From NCBI GenBank assembly GCA_001574975.1, contig KQ965740.1:124001-188000 (forward strand): a stretch of DNA of 64,000 bases, read 5' to 3'. The DNA is from Gonapodya prolifera JEL478. Its lineage: Eukaryota; Monoblepharomycota; Monoblepharidomycetes; Monoblepharidales; Gonapodyaceae. Both the position numbers and the translations under genes were made by a program. Below are positions 40,510 to 54,000 of this stretch, piece after piece; position 1 is the stretch's first letter; each line of letters begins with the position of its first letter. The notes under the pieces are model-generated. The model saw only the letters and a list, made by a program, of their open reading frames with translations, was not told where the DNA came from and searched no databases.

Positions 40510-42417
40510 ATGATGGCAGCAAATGGCCCATCTCTGTTGTCCGGGCGGCAGGCCGACGAACTGTGAGCTTTCGCTCCTCAATTCTTACGCGTCTTCGCTT
40601 ACAGGAAAAGATCATTCTGTCACTGGTGGGCGATCCTTCAATCCAAAACCATAACAACGGCGGATGGCAACCACTCCATCGATGCTTGGCGCGGCATGCT
40701 GATGCCCATGCGAATCGCTCCCGTTTCCAATCCCACTTCCATCGATCCCCTTTACTGGACGACAGTCGCCTTGCGATATTGGATTATCTACATACTTGCG
40801 GATTGAAGGCTTCATTTGAAGCATTCAAAGCAGAAACTGGGATATCGGATTACAGCTCGGATGGGAAGCAGAAGTATTCGGGTCTACTGGAGAAGAAGTG
40901 GACGTCTGTCATCCGACTCCAGAGAAAGGTGATTGGGTTCTTCGACTTCACGAGTCCTATCCGCGCAGCCCCCACTCACCTGTCTTGTGTCAAGGTGATG
41001 GATTTGGAGACAAAAGTTGCCAATCTGCAGGAAGAACTTTCCGCGGGACCTTCAAAGCGCTCAACGAATGCAACGGACTGGATCCCACGTCCCCCCGAAC
41101 GACACACCCTCACTGGTCATAGAAGTCCTGTCACACGAGTAACATTTCATCCCACTTACACGACGCTAGTCTCGGCCAGTGAAGATGCGACAATCAAGGT
41201 GTGGGATTGTGGTATGTTTAGATGGACCACGATTCGCTGGACATTTGATAAGCATTCGCGTGCTATTAGAGACGGGAGAGTTTGAACGAACACTAAAAGG
41301 CCACACGAAAGCGGTACAGGATGTACGGTTTGACTCGAAAGGAACTTTGCTAGGTATTCCCTTGGTTAACATCATTGTTTTGATGGAGATATCGACCCTT
41401 TGCCTCCAGCTTCCTGCTCTGTCGACCTCACCATCAAATTATGGGATGTTCCGAACTCTTACACAAATACGCGCACTCTCGTTGGCCACGATCACTCAAT
41501 ATCCTCCATCTGCTTTTTACCCGCGGGCGACTTTTTGATATCTGCCAGTCGGGATAAAACCGTACGATTGTGGGAGGTGGCTTCGGGATATGGTGTGAAG
41601 AGACTGGAGGGGCACGCAGACTGGGTCAGAGGTGCTGATTGTTCTCCTGATGGAAGATTAGTTGTTAGTTGCTCTAACGACCAAGTAAGTCCATTATCAT
41701 TTGCGCTCTTTGGGTAAATATCATGTTTTTGATTGCAGACCATTCGAGTGTGGGACTTGGCGTCGGGGGAGTGCAAATCTGATCTCCGGGATCACGAACA
41801 CGTTGTGGAATGTGCCGTCTTCGCCCCTCTTGCTGCAAATCCCCTCCTCCGAGAACTATCCGGCCAAAAAATGCTTAACGTTGGTATTCATCGTGCAGCG
41901 TGCGCCTCGAAAATTAGTTATTTACCCTTCCTCCTTAGGGTACCGAACAACCTGCCAAAGACGCAGCAGCGACAACCTCTCAATTTATCGTTTCTGGCTC
42001 ACGAGATAAAACGATAAAGCTCTGGGATCTTCAGACAATGCAATGTGTGCACACTTTTGTGAGTCCGCTTCGAAGTGACGGATCTTATAGAAGTTGACGT
42101 GGTTTTCAAGATCGGTCATGACAACTGGGTCCGGGGACTTGTGTTCCATCCTTCTGGGAAATTTCTCGTTTCAGTATCTGACGACAAGACCATGAGAGTG
42201 TGGGATTGCCGGACAGGTCGATGCGTGAAGGTCATAGACCCGGCACATGAACATTTTGTGACGTGTGTCGCATTTGCTGGAAATGGAAGTTATGTTGCAA
42301 CGGGATCAGTGGATCAGACTGTGAAAGTTTGGGTGAGTGTATAAGGTTGAGCAGTTTTTCAATTTTCAGTTTTTCAGTCGCATCCAATCCCCTAACTAAT
42401 TACAGGATACCCGATGA
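40510..42417 (+). CDS. LIS1: LIS1 / PAC1 (dynein regulator, LisH + WD40)
   Basis: The start is the ATG at 40510 ([18 protein letters not shown]). The LisH domain is completed after an intron that I place at about 40563-40765, giving [20 protein letters not shown], which is the family sequence. A coiled coil follows ([16 protein letters not shown]), then seven WD40 repeats, for example [94 protein letters not shown] and [14 protein letters not shown] tiny last exon adds DTR and stop (42415), as in LIS1. LIS1 binds dynein and promotes its motility and cortical or plus-end targeting (family knowledge). Length and domain order are normal. It converges with the PEX8-like gene, stops 42 bp apart. 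Confidence 0.95.
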
Positions 42418-42459
42418 TTACAGCCTTTAGCAAAATCGTGTAATATGCATTCTACCTGT

Positions 42460-45400
42460 CTACTTCAACACATGTACATCCTCAGCGTTCTGTGGAGGCA
42501 ATATGGAATCTTGGCTTTGCCGTGTAATATTGCTTTGGATGTCCAGTTTTGTGAAAACCTCTTTGGCTTCTCTCACCAGTCCCAAGTAGAATTCTATGCA
42601 ACGTCGCTTCTTTGTAAAGTCGAAGTTGCGCTCCGTGCTGATGGCGTCAAATAGTGATTTCCACAGCGGGTTCCCTTCAATCGGACGGACTTCCAAACCA
42701 AGTCCGTACCCCAAACCATCATCGTTTTGTGTAGAGTTCGACCCAGCCCCGACACTTCCATTATCTGTTGAGATGATTCCATCCTCGAGCTCAGGTGGAA
42801 TTCTTCCGTCCAGCATGAGCCCCTCAATTAGGAATAGCAAGGGGTCCAAAGTCCTCAAACTGACCGCCCGAATCTGATCGAAAAGGAGAATGGCAAGTTG
42901 TCCACGCTCAACTCTCTGTCGAGAAACATTTCCCGGCTCCATCATCAACAGTTTCGTCCAAGAACTCTCCTTGTTATCGGTTCCGGAGCGTGTGTTGCCT
43001 TCTCGAGCGGCATTGATTACATCAACGAGAAATGCTGCATCTTTCACACGATCCTGCTCTGCCTCTTCGCTGCTCTTGAGTTTATTTTCAGCCGACTCGA
43101 CAGCGATCTGGCGAGATATAATCCCGCGCGCTAAGAGAAGTATGCAGGTCCATGCTGTTAGATCTCGTTCATCCAGCCCCTCCACTGCGAAAGAATCCAC
43201 GTCAACTGTCTGGCCATCTGAAGCCTTTCCAACATCTTCGACTTTTTGTGGACCACCAAGACCTAAGGAATCATTCCTTTCCTCCCTACTTTGATCCACC
43301 TTTTCATTTCCAGCTACGAATGTAGAAGCTGAATAATGAAAGGTGCTGGCAGATGATAGACCTCGCACCACAGATGTGAAGCAGCGGCGAAGGAGGTCAA
43401 AGTCCACCGGATCGGGAAAGCTCTATAAGTGCAAGCCGCAAGATTAGAACCACAGACCATACTTAAACCACAAGTTCTCGAACCTCCAGTAGCGCATTAG
43501 TATAGAACGGCGCGAAATCGACAATTAGCGTTTTGTATCGCTGATTGTGTTCATAAATGCCCGTGCAAATTGCGTGAGCGGCCTCGAAAAGGTCTTGATC
43601 CTCGGGATCCCGCTCAGGCGACTTCAAGTCCATGGTGACATATCTTTGGTGATGGCGATAGTTAAACTGGAGTCAAAAGGTATCGATTTCTACGTGACCC
43701 ACGGAAGTGTTCGTTTCATCAGATCCTTGTCCACAACGTTCTCTGTCAGCTGAGACAGTGTTTGACGTACAAAAGTGAACAAGAAAAGAAGTCGGCTCTT
43801 TGGTACAGGGTTTTGATCGTCTATTCAAGGAATGTGCGATCGTTGGCTTCGGAAACGTGCCTCCGAAATATGAATACTGACCTAGGACGCCGTGGAACAC
43901 TGGAATCAAGTCTTCTACAACGTCATCCAACGTATTATCTCTTCTTTTGCCGTGCATAAGCTGTGCCTTTTCTTCTGTAACGAGGTAGAGAACAACCTCC
44001 TGAAACAAGTCTCGCCACATGCCAAACCCTTCTGTGCCGAATCTGCATGTGATGAAGTGACACTGTTGGAGAGCACGGAGAATAGCGGTTATGCACGTAA
44101 ATGCTGCATCCGTAGTTGTGATGGTGTTTGAAGGAAGCTGGGCTTCATTTTCTGATGGGGCCGTGGAGCTCATTTGACCTGGTTCAAGGTCGGAGACAGA
44201 AGTGAGAACCTCGAAGAATTCTCGAGCGATAGCGACAAGAACAAAAATAATGGGGCGAAATTGGGACCAAAGAAGAGTCGAAGTTTGTTCAAAGACTTTT
44301 ACCGGCTGGTTACGTTTTATGCGATTCGAATACGGAGGACGAGTTGTCACTCACCCGGTGACTTTTGAATGCGCGAATCGCTTAATGGACAGTGCTCCCA
44401 GCTTGTCGATAGTTGCAGCATCGCTTCGAATATTCTCTCGGAGTTTAGGAGTGTTATAAAAGTCGCATTGACAAAACCAAAAGTAGTCAAGACAACTCAC
44501 AATTCCCATGCCCCAATGACTGCTGCTTTTGAGCCCCTTTGCCATTCATCCTTCATGAGACTCCCTATCACCTTTCCTGTCTGGGGTACCATCGCCAACA
44601 ACGCTGGTCGCTTCTCTTTATCCTCTCTGTGCGCAAGGTAAGAGTGTAAATCATCACTTGAAAAGCTTGGCGAGGATGCTGAATCAATTGCAACTGCTAT
44701 ATTGAGCCGCGACGAAGCATGTGAAAGTTTTTGGAAGAAGGTGACACCCAAGAACAGAGAATTGGGAGATTGGAAGGTCGTTGTGGTTGTGCACTGAAGC
44801 AGAACCTTTACAGAATCAATGCAGACACACCGTTTCAGGTTGGAGGGAAATTCAAAAGACGGTCAAGGTGCAACTCACATGGCGAAGCGGCAAATCGATC
44901 GTGCTCCCGGCGTAAATTAATGTACTGTGAACTTGCGAAATGCAGTATGTGACTGCCTCATTGTAGACCACTGATGAGATTGCGATCAGAAGATGTAATG
45001 GCAAAAGGTCGATCAAGTTGAGACTCTGGCGGGCAAACGACTCAAGCACAAATAACTCACACAGTTCTGGACCTTTTCCTGATTGGCCGATAACATCCAA
45101 GACATCTTCGAGTACATTACAGAACGCTTCCTCTAGCAGCTTTGTTCGCGTTGTGTTCGCTGTTGTTTGTCGTACTTTGCGATCCTTTAAGAATGAATTG
45201 TGACTCTTTCTGAAAATGATCAAACGAGCAAATAAGCAATGGTTGGTTCATCTGAAACTCGCTTCGAGGATCAAAACTTACATGGCACCCGCGATAGCAA
45301 ACAACGTCACTGTTCTCGCTTCAAGCTCAAACCCGGCTGTCGTTGCACCTGCGGATTCAACTGCCTCGAGAAGACCAACACACCATTCGAAGCCGGACTC

Positions 45401-47458
45401 CACGGAAGGCCCAGCCTTGTCGCTCTTGCTCGATTGCTCGTTAATATCTCCCTTCTTGAGATCTCCGCTCCCCATATCTTCCAGGTACTTTTGAGCGACG
45501 TATTCGATGATTTGACCAACTCTTACGCCAGCATCAAATTGGACCTTCTTATCTGGCCCCCACGAACCGAGCAGTCCCCCGATCACTTCGGCGACACCTT
45601 TCGCATCTCGGGGACCAACAGTGACAAGGAGATGTGCTAACGCAGCAGCTAATTCATCAATGGTACAACGAGATGCGTGACGGGCGATGCGCACGGCAGA
45701 TGCTACTGCAACCGGAATCGCGGATGGAAGTGAAGGGTGTAAGGTGAGCGAAGATACTAGACCGTTAACGAGCAGGGGAAGCGTAGAAGCAAGTGGAAGG
45801 AGAAGTTTTGGGTTCGAAGCCAGTTCTAGTATGGCCTCCACAATGGGGGGTATGGGTGCGGGGGATGGAACAGCTGAGGTGATCAAACATGAGTGTGTCA
45901 CATTGAAGCGACATCATACACCGGTACTTATTTGAACACTCACGCTCAACCTTCCTCATCCACGCTGACCACAGGGTGACGACCGCGGCAGCGCGTTCTA
46001 ATGGTTGAAATGCAGCTGCCACCGTTTTGTTCCCTTCGCCAGCCTCCACGAGTGGCTGGTCACGTTGCCATACACTGAGTGTGAGCGAAACAAAAGGGGG
46101 AGTGAACCACGACAGAGGGATGTGTGACGCAAAGCGGGAGAGGACGCGGAGGTGGGTAAACGACTTGAAGCGTCCGAGCACAAGCGACCAAAAACGATTG
46201 AGATTGACAAGCACTTCTCCTAGTGACGTCAGTACCCGAAAGTAGGACTCACCACGTCTTCAACCCATTCTGCGTACTCAACCGCAGAAGTTACAGCGCC
46301 TGCAAGAATCGCCGCAAGCTTCTCCAGGTCACCACCCTCTAGCTTCTTTCCTTGCGTGTGAGAGTTCTGTGCACGATCAAGAAATGAAGCCAAATTGTTG
46401 AGCCGGATACGCGAGAGTGTGCGGATGAGGTACAAGTTTGAAGGGATAGGTCTAGTCGACAACAAATGACGGATATCACATGGGGATGGAGACAGTGCAT
46501 TGGGAGACAAGGCTATTCCATACCGTTTGTCCGAGGTGAGATAGAGAGGTACTTGAAGGATCCGGCCAGAAAATGACGAACTCCATGTACCATATGGGAG
46601 CGAGCTTGTGTGGGTGATGCCAAACCGCTAAATGTGTTCAGTTTCCTGTGAAATTCTCCATTTCTGATTTCTACTGCAAGTGCTCACCCCAGAAGTAATA
46701 CCATCGACTACATCCTTCCAGAGGGCTGTCACGGCGGGAGAATCGCAATCGGGTCGGTCAAAGCATGCCAAGTAAATCAGCACGAGAAAGAGGGCTTCGG
46801 CTGGTACGGGGTCGGGATACGGGGACCTGAGTAAGAAGTATAAATGTCCTCGGTTTTCCGTTGGGCGAAAGGTGGAAACGTTTTTATCCGAACCCTTTTC
46901 TCAGCAGGGGCTTAAACGCTTGAGTCCCCCCAATCCTCAAACATTTGATGACTATTTCCCACGTCAACCTAGCGGGATCAACACGCGCATACAGATCGTG
47001 CACAGAATGGGATTGAAAAGGGTCTACCGGCAAGAGAGTGAGGACTCCAGTTGAAGAGCGGAGTGACGAAGGGGCCGCTTGGAATCGTTCCGCGTATTAG
47101 AGTGTGTGCTATTTCAGAAACACAGAACTGAACTAAGTCAGACTCACGCTCCGCGTCGTCCACTCCGTCGACATGTCTCAGAAACCTCGCAATTCGTGCA
47201 ACTCCCGAAGTTCCATCTGTCTGGTTCAGTAAGTCCCCAAGTCGCGCAAACAGGCGATGTGTAGGATTGACTATGGGAAGAGGTAGCGCAGGCCTGCGGA
47301 ACGTATCAGGTTGCCAAGTTGGGGCAGATAGCAATATGCGGAAAGATCGGGAGAGTGACAGATGGGCGCCTGGGCGAAATCAGAGCCACGCAGGCTCACC
47401 TATCATCATAATGAGGTATATCTCTAGGATTTTCCTCTTCCGGGCCGCCGTTCTCCAT
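42460..47458 (-). CDS. PEX8: PEX8-like peroxin, unusually long
   Basis: A many-exon gene. The start at 47458 (MENGGPEEENPRDIPHYDD) is the first ATG in phase with the following exons. The C-terminal half follows fungal PEX8 in order as I remember it: LLWSQFRPIIFVLVAIAREF, ILRALQQCHFITCRFGTEGF, EAAHAICTGIYEHN, FYTNALLE followed by SFPDPVDFDLLRRCFTSVVR, then RGQLAILLFDQI and a final PLWKSLFDAISTERNF block. PEX8 is an intraperoxisomal protein that links the docking and RING complexes during matrix-protein import (family knowledge). Known PEX8 proteins are about 600-720 residues, whereas this reading frame gives about 1,300. The N-terminal half is helical, repeat-like sequence with no family I recognise (for example HRLFARLGDLLNQTDGTSGV). 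Two adjacent genes instead of one cannot be ruled out. I did not look for a peroxisomal signal beyond the C-terminus (VHVLK), which is not a canonical SKL. Confidence 0.6.
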
Positions 47459-48060
47459 GGAAGCTCCAAATAACGCACACGTTAAGTTGAGTTGCGCTGT
47501 GGTCAGCGATCATTCAGTCAGTCAGGGTTAAGAATGCTCACTTTCCATTTTGAATTCAATTACAATTATGTACACAGAAAACGAACATGGTCCCCTTCGA
47601 CCCGACAACGTTATCATGAAAGCCTCTTCATAGCAGTCAACATCCTCTCCACCGTCCCATGTTCGATTATCAAAACCGATTGGCTCCGTCCTTCAACTCC
47701 CTAAGACTCTTCTGGGCTTCGCTTGACCTCCAAGTTTTGGATTTCCGGCGTCATCCACAGCGGGGACTGAACCCCCCGTATACACCTGATTGCAAGTTTA
47801 GATCGAACGATTCATTAGATTCGTTTCCACGCCGTTCCCCCTTATCTCAATTCTCTCACAACATCCAACATACCGAGCTCTCCTTCGGTTTCGGGAATCC
47901 AATCCACATCGCAAAAACTCCGACCGTGATGACCACCAAGACTGCTGCCGAGGGACTTGAGGCAGGACTTGGGACACGAAACGAGGGTTTTGGAGGTTGC
48001 GGGGCTTTGGGTGGTTTTAAGCGTAGTTGAAATGGATTGTCGGTTCCGGGGTTCGAAGAC
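47459..48060. promoter_or_regulatory. Divergent intergenic region, PEX8-like gene and kinesin
   Basis: 600 bp between divergent starts. An open plus-strand frame (47659-48030) lies in it but shows no protein-like signal. No other feature recognised. Confidence 0.4.
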
Positions 48061-51000
48061 ATGAATGGTGATGGTGCTTCTGCCGAAAGCCTCGCACTCG
48101 GGCACTCGCGCGTCCACAGTACGGTTGACCGCCCCATCTTCCACTTCCTTTTTCCGCCGATGCGCCCATCGATCGGCACTGCATCGACATCGGATGCCCT
48201 ATCACTCATTCGCGTTGTCGTCCGCGTGCGTCCTGTCTCAGACCCCTCAACTTCGACATGGGTCATCCGCGGCGGTGGCGCTGCTTTATCCCTCCTGCAC
48301 CAGGAAACGCAGAAAGTGATTCAGGGGAGCACATTTTTCTACGGTTAGTGCCTGCTGGTGTGATCGGTGGCCCATCGAACGAGCAATTTCGATTGTCTTC
48401 GCCTTGGTTTGAAGACCATGTCTACCCCCCGGAAAAGGATACTGGACACATTTACACCGACATTAGAGACATTGTCGTTTCAGCCATGAACGGAATAAAT
48501 GGTAAGCCCGGTGCCACGCGAAGTCACCACCTTGTTCGAGTTACTGAGCAACAGCCGAACAGGGACAATTTTCGCTTACGGACAGACATCGTCGGGAAAG
48601 ACATATACCATGCAGGGAAGCCATACCCAACCCGGAATAATACCACTGGCTATACGGGACGTGTTTCAACACATCGTTGATGTGAGTCACCAACTTGCAA
48701 AACCGAACCTTGTGTTCTTGAGTTCCATCTCGCGAAATCATTTTTGTGATCGCAGACGCCGGAACGAGAGTTTCTTCTTCGTGTCTCATACTTGGAGGTT
48801 CGTTCTGAGAACAGAGAGGTGCACTCGATAAAATCACTAAACAAGAACTTCATAGATTTACAACGAGCAAATCAAGGACTTATTCAATCCAAAGAATGAC
48901 AATCTCAAGATACATGAGAACCCGAACGTAAGCATTTGTGTTCTGGCACAGGTGTGGTGACTCATCAATTATCTTTCCACAGCGAGACATTTACGTTGGT
49001 GACCTGACCGAAAACATTGTGTGCACTCCGGAGGCTGTTTCTGAGTGGATGCTGAAGGGCGAAGGTGGTAAGCAACTATCGGTATGTATGGCCACTTACT
49101 CACTGCATGGCCTTTTGTTTCACCAGCGAATCGTCACGTCGGCGAGACAAACATGAACGAACGAAGTAGTCGTTCCCACACGATTTTTAGAATGGTAAGG
49201 TGTCGGACTGCCATGTGAAGAGGCATTTCGATTGACCCGCTCAAAGGTGATCGAAAGTCGAGACAAAGGAGGGGAACAACAGTTTGATTCCCGAACGTCC
49301 TTTTCCGGGGCATATAAGGTCTCTTGTTTGGTGGGTTTTCATTGAGTTTAATCTATTTCTGATTATGTATTCACTGTTAAAGTACTAGAACCTTGTGGAC
49401 TTGGCCGGGTCGGAACGAGTGGGGCACACCGGCGCGGAAGGGATACGGCTCAAAGAGGGCGGTCACATCAATAAGAGCTTACTTGCACTGGGAACAGTAA
49501 TTGGGAAACTATCGGATGCGGCCGGGACTGATAGGTGAGGTGATGCAACTTTAGAATCAACCATTACTCGCGCTCATTTAATCGTCGAACCTTCAGAATG
49601 CACATCCCATATCGGGACTCTAAGCTCACACGGATATTACAGCCTTCTTTAGGCGGCAACGCCCGCACCTGCATCATCTGCACAGTCAACCCAACGGCTC
49701 TGTACGTTGAAGAAACTCTCTCTACCCTCAAGGTAAGGCGAGATTTGCCATGCCAGAATGCCCTGCTGTCTTTTTCATTAAAAGACAACCAATTTAGTTC
49801 GCAACGAGGGCGAAAACTATTCGAAACCGCCCCGAGGTGAACGAAGACGTATCCGAGCAAGCTCTCTTGCGAAAGTATCGTAAAGAGATTAATGCACTCA
49901 AATCACAATTGGATGAGGTTCGTAATTTTGTGTTCCCATTAGAATGACGTGGCACTCTAAGACGCTTTCCTTTCAAATAGTTTAAATCGCGTGATGGGAC
50001 ACAACAAGGTGACTCTGTTGCCGAAATGATACGCAAGCAGCAAGAAGAAAACGAAGTTGAACGCGAGAAGATAAGGGGTCAGTATGAGCAGATAAAAAAT
50101 ATGATCCTGAATTCCTCGCTGTTGGCTGGTGGTCAAATGAACACCAAGGTGAGTGATCGAGTTTTGGAATAAGAGCAACCCCGTCTATTTGAGAAATGGT
50201 TCTTTGTTTAAAAAATTAGAAAAAAGATGTGAACCGACGCAAAACTTGGTTTCCCGGGAAAACATCTTTCGTTAGTGATGATGATGAAAGTGGTTTCGAG
50301 GGTACTCCCGTAAGAGTGAGTTATAAATTCACTATTTGAATTGATTGAATGATTTCTGATGTCCTTGAAAATATTTCTCAGAAGTCTGCAATACATTCAG
50401 TTGCCAACGAAGAACATTGGATTGCTGCCAACTCTAAACTTAAATCAAAGCTGGAGGCTGTGAGTGTATCCACCATGATGGTCGACATCTTACTTCACTC
50501 GTACTGTTTCGATAAGATGACATCAAAGCACACCGAGCAGACAGCCGTTCTCCAGAGGCTTCAAAAACAGTACGACACTCTGAATGGCATCGCTAAGAAG
50601 CTGTTGTGCGCCGATGCAGACGTCCTCGAAGAACCAATTGCCGATGAGACGCCAGAAATGGCCTCCCTACGTGAACACCTCCTTTCCTTGCACGTGAAGA
50701 GGGATCAACTTCATCGACAACAATCCAAGACATTGGAAGAGCTCGAATTTTTGAAAACCGAAAGTGCTAGCATTGAGTACGCTCACGAGGAGCTCTGGAG
50801 AGAGCGCCAAGAGGTACTTACCTTGTAGTTTTTATGCACCAGACTTGCATCTCACGTTAATTGGTAAAGCTTCTCCGTTCTCTTCACAAAGTCCAAGCAG
50901 AACAAAACCGATTGTCCCAATCTCATCTCGAGGCAGAGTCAGTAGCACAAGAACTTCAACAGGCACTTGATAGTGCGACTGCTCAGCGAGTGCACCTTGA

Positions 51001-54000
51001 GTCTAAAGTTGACAAAATGCAGAGCACAGGTAAGCTGTCCTTATCTTCTCAATTGAGCATGAATTTTATCATATTATCTTACTATGCCACAGCTGATAAC
51101 CAAGAAGGAGAAATTCGGGAACTTGGAAAGCAGCTTGAGATAGCGCTGCAGAGACTTGCTTCCCTGGAAACTGAGAACGCCGACTTGAAAGCAGCTGCGG
51201 AACAGCGCGTCATGGAACTTGGGGCTCGAAATGAGGAGCTAAATACCATGAAGAAACTCGCTGAGGACAGCCGAAACGATGCTGCAAAACGCGATGACGA
51301 ACTAACGTCGGTCATGGACAAAGTGCAAGAGCTTTTTTCGGCCAACCAGGAGCTGGAAGCACGTTTAGAAACTGCAATTTCCGAGGCTTCGGAGTACCGC
51401 CATCAGGTACTTCTTCGGGAAGACGAGCTGGGCGCAAAGGATTGTGAGGTTTTGGATTTGAAGGCACGGATTGATGGTGTGCAAGTGCCGCATCTTGAAG
51501 AAATAGATGCTCTCAGGCAGTCGCTAGAATGTCGAAATCGAGAGAATTCTGAGCTTAAGGGCGAGAACGAGGAACTTCGTGGTTCTTTGGAGAGTCTAAA
51601 AGCAACACATGTGACAGATCTTTGCTTGGTAGCGGACCTGAATATGCGACTCGATGAGCTTGAACTGAAGCATTGTGAAGAACTGGCTTCGGTCCAACAA
51701 TCACTCGATCGTGGAGAACAAGAATACTCTCGGTTGGAGGCCAAGAACGTGGAGCTTCAAAGTTTATCGGAGAGTCTACAGGCAACCCATGCGGCGGACC
51801 TTTGTCTGGTGGCAGACCTTAATGGGCAACTTGACGACCTTGAGCAGAAGCATCGTGGAGAATTGGCTTCGCTTCAACAATCACTCGATCGTAGAGAGCA
51901 AGAATACTCTCAGCTGGAGGCCAAGAACGGGGATCTTCAAAGTTTATCGGAGAGTCTACAGGCAACCCATGCGGCGAACCTGTGTCTGGTGGCAGACCTC
52001 AATGGGCGACTTGACGAGTTTGAGCAGAAACATCGTGAAGAAGTGGCTTCGCTCCAACAATCACTCGATCGTAGAGAGCAAGAATATTCTCAGTTGGAGA
52101 CCAAGAACGTGGGTCTCCAAGGTTTATTGGAGAGCCTACAAACCACACACGGAGATGATCGACGATTATTGATGGAGGAATTGAATATTCGAAAAAAGCT
52201 CGAATCTGAACTTGAAGCGATGCGGGCTTCTCTTACAGAAGCTCTCCGTATGTCCAACGATTTGAGCTCGGAGGCGCAGCGTGTGAGAGATTTGCAGGAC
52301 CGAAACATCCACCTTCAGAATGTATTTAGTTCGTCTGAGGCGAAGATTCGCGTTCTCGAGGAAAGTCTCACGTCCCAAAGAGAGGAAACTAACCTGTTGG
52401 AGGCGAGATGTGCTGATCTGTTGGTGGAACAGGAACAGCTCCGTGAAAGTATAACGAACATCCGCGGCGAGAATATTCGGCTCTCAAATGAGTTATCTGC
52501 TAGTGCGAAGAGTTCTCAACTCGACAGTGCTCGCCAAAAGGAGTATGAAGTGGATGTCAAGGAACTTAGGAAGAATCTTGAGATTGCAGAGTCACAAATA
52601 GAGGAGCTGACGAATAACGTCCGGCGGCTTGCAAACGAGAGGGACGATGCAAACACCAACACATCAACTACAGTCCACAAAATGAAGGAATTCAAGGAGA
52701 GGGCCGAGGAACTTGAGAGAACAGTCACCAATTTGGTGACTGACTACTCCAATCAATTGGAGACGGTCGAGGAGCAAAGATCTCAACTCGAATCTGAGCA
52801 TAGTGGATGTGCAGCACGTGTGAGTTTTTGAATATATCCCGTGACCTCGCACCTGCTTATCTCAGGTGTAGTTGGCAAACGTCATGGAAGAATTGCGAAA
52901 ATCTCGACAAACGCGTGAAATGATGGAAAGTGATATTGAAGATGCAAAATCAAGAACAGCAGAAATGTCGTCTCTCGTCGAAAGTCTTGGAATTGAACGG
53001 GATGACAAGGTAATTGCCATTCGATGTTGCCTGTTGGATCGTCAGACTCAAAACCATCACAATCATATGCAGGAGTCTCAAATTCGAGAGTTCCAGCGCC
53101 AAATCTCTGCCTTGGAAAACTTAGTAAATTCCGCTCGGGAGACGGAAACGCAAATTTACGCAACCATGCGCCAGGCAAATCAAGACCTGCAAAGTGATAT
53201 GGAGAAGGTGAGGTCGGTTTATTAACTGTTTTGGAAGGGTGGTAAATCTGGCCGACAGGTCCGAGTGGAGAACGAAGGACTCAAAGCAGAACTCAACAAT
53301 CTTCAGAACAGGGTGGAAAGTTTCGATGAGCAAATGGTGAGCTCTCGCATCTTGCACCCGCCTTGCACTTGCTTCAACAGAGTGATCGTAGCAATCGAAA
53401 ACGGAGCTTGAATCGAGGTGTACCTCATTATTGGAAACCAACATTGGGCTCGAACGGGCGTTAGAGGTGGCGCAGAGCTCTGTTACGCGTGCCGAAGACG
53501 AACTGCGAACACTCCAATTCCAGCTCAATGAATCAAAAAAGCGAGAGCAGGTGAGAGTTCGCCGCAGCATTGTGCCAAATGATAATTCAAGCAGAACAAC
53601 TCCGCTAGCTTGGAGACGAAACCCGGCGAAAAGAAGAGGAACGTTGCTCCCAGCTCGAACAAGACCTTCGAAAACTGGAAAAAATGCTGCAGCTTGCTGG
53701 AGAAGAAAGCACCCATCAGCATGTCTGTTACGTTATTGTGACTTTAGTGCGGGTGCCGCATTAAAGCTGATGAATGCATTAACAGGGAAGAATGGACTCG
53801 CTGAAAGAGCAGCTTGCGATAAGCGAGGAAATGGGTACAATACTGCTCGAAGAGCGTGATTCTCTCCGTGGACAGTGGGTTTCGAACTGACATGTTTTTG
53901 TGAACACCTGATGACATTGTTGAATATAGGCTCGAAAGTCTGCGTGAATCTCAGGAGTCTGATCTAAAGGTCGTGGTGAGTTCTGGCGGGTGACACGTTT

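Noticed and set aside
40603-40765. Extra coding sequence inside the LIS1 LisH domain
   Set aside because: Reading it as an exon disrupts the LisH domain; treating it as intron gives the exact family sequence.
47659-48030. Plus-strand frame upstream of the kinesin
   Set aside because: Ends in its own stop before the motor domain and resembles translated promoter or UTR sequence.
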